Source: DATBDM01 sp034664425
GTDB lineage: Bacteria; Actinomycetota; Thermoleophilia; Solirubrobacterales; Solirubrobacteraceae
Direction: 5' to 3'
Assembly: GCA_034664425.1 (NCBI GenBank)
Contig: JAXDHR010000012.1
Coordinates: 1-6,332 of the forward strand
Length of the DNA: 6,332 bases
Shown piece after piece: positions 1-4,825 of the stretch. Below the pieces are notes generated by a model, which made no database searches, was not told the DNA's origin, and saw only the letters and a program-made list of their open reading frames with translations. A program made the translations under genes and the position numbers. Position 1 is the stretch's first letter; each line of letters opens with the position of its first letter.

Positions 1-503
1 TCGTCGTCTTCATCTTCCAGCAGGGGCATGGCTCCTCGCTTTGGGGCCTTGCCGCGACCCAGTCCATCACGGCGTACATCCCGGTGATGATCTTCGCGTT
101 CCTGTTCGGGCTCTCGATGGACTACGAGGTGTTCATGCTCTCGCGCATGCGGGAGGCGTACGACGAGACGGGCTCCACCGATAAGGCAATCGAGCTCGGG
201 CTCGCACGAACCGGCAAGCTCGTGACCAGCGCCGCCCTGATCCTCATGTTCGCCTTCCTGGTGCTCTCGTCGAGCCCCGGCTACGAGATCAAGTCACTCG
301 CGATCGGACTCGCAGCAGGCATCATCTTCGACGCCACGGTCATCCGCGCGCTGCTCGTGCCGGCGCTGATGAAGCTGCTCGGCGACGCGAACTGGTGGAT
401 GCCGAAGTGGACGGGGACCCTTCTGCGCATTCCGCGCCGCCGCCCGCCAACGGAGATCGCCGTCGAGGCGCCCACGCCCGCGCCTGTTCCCGGAGTCGGA
501 TAG
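1..503 (+). CDS. MMPL/RND family transporter, C-terminal fragment (5' end outside window)
   Basis: The reading frame is open from base 3 and ends at a TAG at 501-503, giving 166 residues of the C-terminus of a large inner-membrane exporter. About residues 35-47 read FGLSMDYEVFMLS, the MMPL signature. In mycobacterial MmpL3 the Asp-Tyr of this helix is part of the proton relay, and the pair is present here. The motif RMREAYDETG, the segment GLARTGKLVTSAALIL and the ending FDATVIRALLVPALMKLLGDANWWMP follow in the family's usual order. The visible part holds about four membrane helices, then a basic, proline-rich cytoplasmic tail of about 40 residues. Members move lipids, drugs or other hydrophobic compounds using the proton gradient; the substrate cannot be told from this part. 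The end of the protein looks complete. It is the only gene in the window with no sign of damage that could belong to an upstream operon. Confidence 0.93.
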   Translation, partial: VVFIFQQGHGSSLWGLAATQSITAYIPVMIFAFLFGLSMDYEVFMLSRMREAYDETGSTDKAIELGLARTGKLVTSAALILMFAFLVLSSSPGYEIKSLAIGLAAGIIFDATVIRALLVPALMKLLGDANWWMPKWTGTLLRIPRRRPPTEIAVEAPTPAPVPGVG

Positions 504-612
504 TGCGCTCCTTGGGCGAGGCGCGGGGGTCGTTCAAAGCTATCCGCGGTGAGACGTGCGATGGTCGGCCGTGCGCGCGGGTTCGCTGCGAGTTTGAGGA
601 TCGGAGATCGTC

Positions 613-822
613 ATGGTGGCGAGAACGTCGACGTGGTCGGGGTCTGCTGAAGCGCTTGAGAGCTGGTGCAAGCATGTGCAGGCGCAGGTGGGCGGCTTCG
701 TCGCTGGGCTGCCCGGCAACGCAGGGGGCATGTTCTTCGTCGACCACGCGGCGGGCAGAGCACTCACGCTGACTCTGTGGGACAGCGAGGAAGCGGCGGT
801 GGAGACCAAGATTCCCGACTGA
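613..822 (+). CDS. Short ABM-like (antibiotic biosynthesis monooxygenase-type) protein, probably C-terminally truncated
   Basis: A 69-residue ORF starts at ATG 613, with a GGAG-type ribosome site about 7 bases upstream (601-606). It reads like the first two thirds of a small dimeric alpha+beta barrel of the ABM-like group: an opening VARTSTWSGSAEALESW strand-helix, then FVAGLPGNAGGMFFVD, then ALTLTLWDSEEAA. Family members I know run to roughly 90-100 residues and continue after the LW(D/E)SEEAL motif with another helix and a closing beta strand. Here the protein stops five residues after a shortened motif (VETKIPD), and neither other frame downstream continues the fold. It is therefore either a truncated gene or an unusually short member. 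It lies 110 bp after the MMPL gene on the same strand. No function beyond the family resemblance can be given; these proteins range from heme or quinone enzymes to uncharacterised stress proteins. Confidence 0.62.
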   Translation: MVARTSTWSGSAEALESWCKHVQAQVGGFVAGLPGNAGGMFFVDHAAGRALTLTLWDSEEAAVETKIPD

Positions 823-838
823 CAAATCAGCCAGTCCG

Positions 839-869
839 CGCCAATGCCAGGATCCGCGGCATTCTGGCG
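839..869 (+). terminator. Stem-loop after ABM-like gene, candidate terminator
   Basis: The left arm CGCCAATGCC (839-848) pairs with GGCATT-CT-GGCG (858-869), giving ten base pairs with a two-base bulge (CT) and a nine-base loop. It begins 16 bases after the stop of the ABM-like gene. There is no T-run, which is common for high-GC actinobacterial terminators but also means the role is inferred from position only. Confidence 0.35.
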
Positions 870-883
870 ATGACGCGCGTCAT
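870..883. promoter_or_regulatory. 14-bp perfect palindrome ATGACGCGCGTCAT, possible operator
   Basis: The sequence is identical to its own reverse complement and sits directly after the stem-loop at 839-869 in gene-free DNA. Perfect palindromes of this size are typical of sites for dimeric repressors such as TetR-family proteins, but no regulator gene is present in the window. The inner ten bases (GACGCGCGTC) recur in the palindrome at 4806-4821. A high-GC background makes such words less rare, so the regulatory role is a guess. Confidence 0.25.
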
Positions 884-1096
884 GCCTTCGAAGGCAACTG
901 TCGCAAGTCCGAATCGACGTGAGCGCCGAGGGGCGCGCTACTGCTATGCGCGATAAGCGACTGCCGGCGACCGCCGAGCCGGCTATCGCGTCTGCCTCAA
1001 TGCGCCAGCGAGCACGCGACTTGCCCAGACGGTCGCATGTCGTCCCGAGCGAGTGTCCGCCTCGCGGGGAAGGTCTGTCGGCCCGAGGCTAGTTTC

Positions 1097-1138
1097 GTCT
1101 GCGGGCTATAGGTTCTTCCGTCTGCGGCCTGTAGGTTC
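1097..1138. repeat. Tandem direct repeat, 19-bp units with 23-bp period
   Basis: Unit one (1097-1115) is GTCTGCGGGCTATAGGTTC and unit two (1120-1138) is GTCTGCGGCCTGTAGGTTC, with 17 of 19 positions identical and a four-base gap. The pair ends 74 bp before the chosen start of the DUF4386 gene. It could be a paired protein-binding site or a small local duplication. A 23-bp period is close to two helical turns, so both units would face roughly the same side of the DNA. Confidence 0.5.
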
Positions 1139-1211
1139 GCGTTCAAGCCGGTCAACGGTGGCGTGGGAATTCGCCTGCTGCCATCGCCGGGAAGGGAAAG
1201 TGGGTCTAAGG

Positions 1212-1934
1212 ATGACCCTAGATCAGAAGAGAGCGCGAGTCTTCGGCGTGCTCTACCTCATCACGTTCGTCACGTCCATCACGGCGGCGCTGCTTTACAG
1301 CCCCGTGCTCGACGATCCGGTGGGCTACATCGCGGGTGCCGGGCATGACAAGCAAATCTTGTTCGGCGCTCTACTGGAGCTGGTGCTCATCATCGCGAAC
1401 ATCGGCACCGCAGTCGTGATCGTCCCGATCATGAGGAGGTTGAACGAAGAACTGACGATCGCCTACGTGACCGCTCGGGTCATCGAATGCACGTTCATCC
1501 TCGTAGGCATCCTCTCCGTGCTCGGCATCATCACCCTGCGGAACCAGGTCGCCGGTGCGGCTGAGGGCACGGTCGCGTACACGCTTGCGGCGATCAAGGA
1601 CTGGACGTTCCTCCTCGGCCCGGGCTGGGTCGTCGGTTGGGGGAACGGGTTGATTCTCGGTTACCTGATGTACCGCTCTGGCCTGGTGCCGCGACGCGCG
1701 GCCTGGCTCGGCCTCATCGGCGGGCCGCTAATCATCATCACCGGAACGGCCATCATTCTCAGCGGCAACCATCCGAGCAACACGCTGCACTCGCTGCAAG
1801 CGATCTCGACGGCCCCGGAGTTCCTGTGGGAGCTTTTCCTCGGCCTCTACTGCACCTTCAAGGGCTTCAGGACCTCGTCTCCGATCCTGCAGGCCGACGC
1901 TGTCCGGGATCGTGAGGTGGCGATACCCGCCTAA
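1212..1934 (+). CDS. DUF4386 family integral membrane protein
   Basis: I place the start at ATG 1212, giving 240 residues, because the protein then opens with MTLDQKRARVFGVLYLIT, the usual DUF4386 beginning (short basic lead, then the first helix). The frame is open further upstream, but that part is arginine-rich and unlike protein. A GTG at 1200 is an alternative start; GAAGGGA at 1191-1197 is rather far from the ATG and very close to the GTG. About six membrane helices are visible: roughly residues 10-29, 49-72, 90-109, 132-153, 164-183 and 200-220. Family marks include YVTARVIEC before helix three, LGPGWVVGWGNGLILGYLMYRSGLVPR, and the closing PEFLWELFLGLYCTFKGF. The gene appears whole and well kept, unlike several neighbours. 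The biochemical role of the family is unknown. It is convergent with the integrase pseudogene, with a hairpin between them. Confidence 0.88.
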   Translation: MTLDQKRARVFGVLYLITFVTSITAALLYSPVLDDPVGYIAGAGHDKQILFGALLELVLIIANIGTAVVIVPIMRRLNEELTIAYVTARVIECTFILVGILSVLGIITLRNQVAGAAEGTVAYTLAAIKDWTFLLGPGWVVGWGNGLILGYLMYRSGLVPRRAAWLGLIGGPLIIITGTAIILSGNHPSNTLHSLQAISTAPEFLWELFLGLYCTFKGFRTSSPILQADAVRDREVAIPA

Positions 1935-1944
1935 CGGAACGCTT

Positions 1945-1974
1945 CAGCGGGGGAGGCGGCAACCTCCCCCGCTG
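1945..1974. terminator. Strong GC-rich hairpin between convergent genes, candidate bidirectional terminator
   Basis: The left arm CAGCGGGGGAGG (1945-1956) and right arm CCTCCCCCGCTG (1963-1974) are perfect reverse complements, giving a 12-bp stem with the six-base loop CGGCAA. It starts 11 bases after the DUF4386 stop and ends directly before the minus-strand stop of the integrase-derived frame at 1975. No T-run follows on either strand. The position and perfect stem make a terminator for the DUF4386 gene the best reading; it could also block transcription arriving from the right. Confidence 0.7.
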
Positions 1975-1975
1975 T

Positions 1976-2207
1976 CAGCGGCCGCGAGCTCGCGCTCGTG
2001 CGCGGCCCTTGACCGCCGCTTCCCATGGCAGACCGGCCGTGATGCGGCCTTCGTGCGGGCTGAATCGGGCCGCCACCCGACGCGGCAATGCCTCCGAGGG
2101 CCGCATCATGCGGCAGGGGCCAACCCTTGAGCTTGGTGCGCGCGCCGTGCGCGCCGGGTTTGTCCGCCGGGTGCCGTAATGACCCGGGTTTCGGCTGAAG
2201 CCGTCGA
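1976..2207. other. Non-coding stretch with nested inverted repeats, downstream of integrase homology
   Basis: The minus-strand integrase frame runs through here by chance but no longer resembles an integrase, and no other frame looks like a protein. Arms at 2040-2052 and 2095-2107 form a 13-base inverted repeat with 12 exact pairs and one possible G-T pair. Within the loop, TCGGG (2065-2069) pairs with CCCGA (2076-2080). A short hairpin CCGCATCATGCGG lies at 2101-2113 and overlaps the right outer arm, so the two structures exclude each other. GCCGGGT occurs twice near 2155-2172. It may be element-end DNA, the lost att region, or a structured RNA; I cannot choose between them. Confidence 0.35.
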
Positions 2208-2700
2208 GCTCGGGTCGCAGGATGGCCACGATCGGCACCTTGCGCTCGCCGGACCGCGACTTCGGGGGCTGCTCGCCTTCGTAGGGATCCCAGCCGCGAC
2301 GGACCTCGATCACGCGGCGGTCGAGGTCGACGTCCTCGACGTGTAGCGCTTGCAGCTCGCCGAGGCGCAGCCCGGCGTACATCGCCGTCGCCCAGATCGC
2401 CCGGTCGTGCGGCTCGAGGGCGTCCAGGAGAGCGGCGGCCTCGACCGGGTCGGCGACGCGATCGCGGCGCCCGCGTACGGCGGGCAGCTCGACACCGTCG
2501 ACGGGGTTGAAGGGGATCTGGCCGCGCGCGCGAGCCCGCCGGCACATGACGCGCAGCGGCATGATCGCGTTGCGTGACGTCGAGGGAGCGACGCCGGCTT
2601 GTACTGATCGCCCGAGCGCGTGAGCACCGATCCGGCGCGCATGCCCTCGATCAGCGCCTCGCCGCCGGCGCCGACGGTGATCGGCGCCGACCCCATCAAG

Positions 2701-2727
2701 CGCCCGCGTCGGATGTCGACGCGGGCG
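2701..2727. repeat. 10-bp perfect inverted repeat at the integrase frame change
   Basis: CGCCCGCGTC (2701-2710) and GACGCGGGCG (2718-2727) are perfect reverse complements separated by seven bases. The point where integrase similarity switches frame (about 2728-2735) lies directly beside the right arm. Hairpins like this promote polymerase slippage, so the repeat may have caused the frame-changing indel. It lies inside former coding sequence and need not have a function. Confidence 0.5.
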
Positions 2728-2900
2728 TGGGTCGCGCCAGCGCCGCGCCGCGGCCTCGGTCGGGAATGACCGCTTGAGGGTTCGCTTCGTCCGGCGGTCG
2801 TAGACCGAGGCCCGGAAGGTCGGGTCGCAGTCGCAGCGCTTCCCGGCGAGCGACGCGCAGCCCGATTGGTGGCGGATCTCGATCCCGGAGCGAGCGGCCA

Positions 2901-3068
2901 TCAGTCGGGCAGCGTCCGCTGCGAGTTGGCGTCGAGCCAGCGCGCGATCTCCTTGAGAGGAATCAGCAAGCGGCGACCGCGCCGGGCGACGCGCAGCTCG
3001 CGCATCACGTGGTCCTCGAGGAAGCCGACGCTGACGCCGAGCGACTCGGCGGCCTCGACCTTGGTCAC
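2901..3068 (-). CDS. Excisionase-like small HTH DNA-binding protein (start uncertain)
   Basis: From the only standard start in the local frame, GTG at 3066-3068, the product is 55 residues: VTKVEAAESLGVSVGFLEDHVMRELRVARRGRRLLIPLKEIARWLDANSQ and a short tail. This is the winged-helix/MerR-like fold of Xis and RDF-type proteins, with a helix-turn-helix (about residues 3-22), a basic wing (VARRGRRLLIP) and a C-terminal helix (EIARWLD). Such proteins steer the integrase toward excision and may repress it. The stop overlaps the integrase start as TGATG, so the two were translationally coupled. Family-like sequence (PPIHRVPRLA) extends upstream of the GTG. A good ribosome site (AGGAG at 3117-3121) lies about 50 bases before it with no standard start in frame behind it. 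An ATG at 3131-3133 is in another frame. The true start may therefore have been lost to a small indel, making this gene partly decayed too. Confidence 0.68.
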   Translation of the reverse strand: MTKVEAAESLGVSVGFLEDHVMRELRVARRGRRLLIPLKEIARWLDANSQRTLPD

Positions 3069-3147
3069 GGCCAGGCGCGGGACGCGGTGGATGGGAGGAG
3101 ACTTGGGGGCGAGGATCTCCTGGTCGCGACCATCTGACCGATCGAGC

Positions 3148-3750
3148 TCAGCGCTCGACGCGGTAGCGGATGTGCGTGGCGTAGGGCGAGTGCACAGCCT
3201 CGACGGATGCCAGGCGCAGGTCGCCGACGTCGTCGAACAGGCGCTCGCCCGTGCCGAGCAGCACCGGGGCGATGTCCAGGACGAGCTCGTCGATGACGCC
3301 GGCCGACAGCGCCTGGCGCACCGTCGAGGCGCCGCCGGCGATGTCGACGCCGCGACCTTCGGCGACGGCTGTGGCCTGCTTGAAGGCGGCGTCGAAGCCA
3401 TCGGTGACGAAGTGAAAGGTCGTGCCGCCCTCCATCTCGATCGAGTCGCGCGCGTGATGGGTGAGGACGAAGACCGGCGCGTGGTAGGGCGGCTCGTCGC
3501 CCCACCAGCCGCGCCAGTCCTCATCCCAGCCGCCGCGAATCGGGCCGAACATGTTGCGGCCCATGACGTACGCGCCGCGGGGACGCATCAACCAGTCACG
3601 CGCGTTGACGTCCGCCGACTCGGTGATGTCGCCGAGATGCCATCGGTGGACGTCCCTGCCGCCGACGCCGAGCGGGTGCTCGCGGCTCTGGTCGGGGCCG
3701 GCGGCGAAGCCGTCCAGCGAGATGGACATGTGACAGGTCGTCTGGGTCAT
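3148..3750 (-). CDS. RibD C-terminal/dihydrofolate reductase family protein
   Basis: This is a 200-residue protein starting at ATG 3750, with GAGGAG (3762-3767) eleven bases upstream. The fold opens with CHMSISLDGFAAGP (residues 6-19), the nucleotide-cofactor strand of the RibD_C/DHFR-like group. It continues with the helix and strand RGAYVMGRNMFGP (58-70), PVFVLTH (92-98), TFHFVTDGFDAAFKQA (111-126), and the cofactor-binding glycine motif IAGGASTVRQALSAGVIDELVLDIAPVLLGTGERLF (137-172). Length and motif order match the stand-alone family. These enzymes are presumed NAD(P)H-dependent reductases in the cytoplasm; substrates are usually unknown, and resemblance to riboflavin RibD or folate DHFR does not show that either reaction occurs. 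It looks intact. It stands upstream of the Xis-like gene on the same strand, 79 bp from the GTG used there, and is probably cargo or a bystander rather than part of the recombination module. Confidence 0.9.
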   Translation of the reverse strand: MTQTTCHMSISLDGFAAGPDQSREHPLGVGGRDVHRWHLGDITESADVNARDWLMRPRGAYVMGRNMFGPIRGGWDEDWRGWWGDEPPYHAPVFVLTHHARDSIEMEGGTTFHFVTDGFDAAFKQATAVAEGRGVDIAGGASTVRQALSAGVIDELVLDIAPVLLGTGERLFDDVGDLRLASVEAVHSPYATHIRYRVER

Positions 3751-3780
3751 GGCTGCAAGGACTCCTCGGCCGGCGGGGAT

Positions 3781-3951
3781 TCATCGGTCGTCGCCGGCCG
3801 ACACGACGCGCGGCGCGCCGCGAACACGTTGCCGACGCCGTAGACGTAGCACCCAGGTCTGGCCCGTGACGAACCCCGCCTCGTCGGACACGAGGTAGGA
3901 CGGCGCTCCGGCCAGATCCTCGAACCTCCGGGCGCAGACCGCGCTGATGCT
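3781..3951 (-). pseudogene. Short-chain dehydrogenase (SDR) C-terminal remnant
   Basis: On the minus strand, 3933 to 3856 reads ARRFEDLAGAPSYLVSDEAGFVTGQT, which is the C-terminal stretch of classical SDR enzymes (the pattern ED-AGA--YL-SDEA-FVTGQ, normally followed by VDGG). The frame then goes wrong: in frame the next residues are arginine-rich, whereas a shift at about 3850 gives YVYGVGNVF, a plausible original ending. The catalytic Tyr-x3-Lys and the N-terminal Rossmann part are absent: to the right lie a tRNA-like patch and a plus-strand transporter fragment. It is therefore a fragment of roughly 30-50 residues. It sits 31 bp upstream of the DHFR-like gene on the same strand, so the two may once have formed an operon. 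The family call rests on one motif, but that motif is distinctive. Confidence 0.6.
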
Positions 3952-4008
3952 CAAACGGCTGCTCATCTGCTCTCGGGAGGGCTTCCTCGGCGGCGCCCAG
4001 CACCGCCA

Positions 4009-4029
4009 GTTCGAATCCCTCCCCCTCCC
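4009..4029 (+). other. tRNA 3'-end-like fragment, candidate att scar
   Basis: TTCGAAT (4010-4016) is a perfect T-loop. CCCTC (4017-4021) fits the 3' side of a T-stem, CCCCTCC (4022-4028) a 3' acceptor strand, and C4029 the discriminator base. The matching 5' T-stem (GAGGG) is absent apart from the last G (4009), and no anticodon arm lies upstream, so this is not a working tRNA. Read antisense it encodes GGGGIRT, a peptide typical of false ORFs over tRNA ends. Tyrosine integrases commonly use tRNA 3' ends as att sites and leave such a duplicate at the far end of an element. Confidence 0.45.
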
Positions 4030-4805
4030 TTCGGCGGCGTTGAGAGGCGCGGGACTCTTCGCCGCGGTTGGGCCGGCTGCCGTGGTGGTGCTCGACGCGA
4101 CCACGTTCCTGCTGGCGGCCATCGCGCTCGCGTGCATGCGTGTCCGCGAAGCCGCTCGGGAGCCGTCGCGGACCTCCGTCGCCGATGCGACCGCCGGCCT
4201 GCGGCACATCTGGTCGACACCGATCCTGCGCCGGCTGATCCTGGCGGCACTCGTCTCCGTGCTCGGCTTCGGCTTCGCGGAGACCGCGCTCTACGCCGTC
4301 GTCGACGTCGGGCTGCATCGGCCGCCGGCGTTCCTCGGTGTCCTCATGGGCATTCAGGGCGGCGCGGCGATCGCGGCGGGTGTGATGGCCGCACCGGTGC
4401 TACGCAGGATCGGCGAGCCGCGCCTGTGCGCAACAGGGCTCGCGCTCTTCGCGATGGGCTGCCCATTGCTTGCCATGCCGAACTTGCCTGCTGTGCTGCT
4501 CGGATACGTGCTGCTCGGGATCGGAATGCCATGGGCCGTCGTCGCCCAGACGACGCTGCTGCAGCGAATGACCCGCCCCGCCATGCAGGGGCGGGCGTTC
4601 GGTGCGCTCGACATGGTCACTGCGGTGCCGCACGTCGCCGCGATCGCCGGTGGCGCCATCCTCATCGCGACCGTCGACTACCGAGTCGTGCTCGGTGTGA
4701 TGACCGTCCTGCTGCTGGGCGGCGCGATTGAGATCGCCGCCGTACGAAATCCGGGATCACGGCCTTCGCCGGGCAGTGCCCGTAGCTCGCGCGAGGAAGG
4801 CGTCG

Positions 4806-4823
4806 AAGGACGCGCGTCCTTTT
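4806..4823. terminator. Palindromic hairpin between MFS remnant and VOC gene, candidate terminator
   Basis: AAGGACGCGCGTCCTT (4806-4821) is a perfect 16-bp palindrome. It can fold as a six-base-pair stem with a GCGC loop, and on the plus strand it runs into TTTTCG (4820-4825). On the minus strand it begins four bases after the TAA of the VOC gene and is preceded by AAAA. A terminator serving the two convergent genes fits the position. That the MFS frame runs through it suggests the transporter originally ended further upstream. Confidence 0.5.
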
Positions 4824-4825
4824 CG

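Larger units (their letters stand above)
823..1211. other. Gene-free stretch between ABM-like gene and DUF4386 gene
   Basis: No coding region on either strand shows recognisable protein features here; short ORFs crossing it look like random high-GC frames. It holds a stem-loop just after the ABM-like gene (839-869), a 14-bp palindrome (870-883) and a direct repeat of 19 bp with 17 matches (1097-1115 and 1120-1138). The last two may belong to the control region of the DUF4386 gene, but I cannot assign promoter boxes with confidence. Confidence 0.6.
1975..2901 (-). pseudogene. Tyrosine recombinase/phage-type integrase, decayed (frame change, internal deletion, catalytic C-terminus lost)
   Basis: The frame opens at ATG 2901 and stays open to 1975 (308 codons), but only parts are real integrase. 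Residues 1-57 match the arm-binding N-terminus of actinobacterial integrases (Cys15, Cys23 and Cys25, then a FRASVYD strand and FPTEAAARRWR). From about 2730 to 2590 the matching sequence moves to another frame (RVDIRRGR, then ITVGAGGEALIEGMRAGSV, then RSGDQYKPAS). Near 2590 it jumps back to the first frame at PSTSRNAIMPLR, with most of the core-binding domain, perhaps 50-60 residues, missing. The catalytic domain begins normally (ELPAVRGRRDRVADPVEAAALLDAL), has the first catalytic Arg in MYAGLRLGEL and the beta-strand Lys region KSRSGERKVPI, then loses similarity after about 2207. The HxxR box and the nucleophilic Tyr are absent, so it cannot be active. It overlaps the upstream Xis-like gene by one base. 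Confidence 0.85.

Noticed and set aside
2040..2107. Integron attC site
   Set aside because: The imperfect inverted repeat has suitable overall size, but I could not find the paired RYYYAAC and GTTRRRY core boxes at its ends.
3065..3524. Long minus-strand frames overlapping the DHFR-like gene, including one of 207 codons ending at 2901
   Set aside because: Upstream of about 3120 they are serine, threonine and arginine-rich shadows of the DHFR-like gene. Only the C-terminal part near 2901-3116 looks like a real HTH protein.
2866..3843. Plus-strand 325-codon frame opposite the integrase start, Xis-like and DHFR-like genes
   Set aside because: It is the antisense of well-supported minus-strand genes, has no recognisable domain, and is a typical long false frame in high-GC DNA.
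4005..4029. A complete functional tRNA gene
   Set aside because: The 5' T-stem strand does not pair and no anticodon or D arm is found upstream; only the 3' end is present.
3596..4318. Minus-strand 240-codon frame opposite the MFS remnant
   Set aside because: Its arginine- and glutamate-rich composition has no protein-family look; it shadows the MFS coding sequence and the tRNA-like patch.
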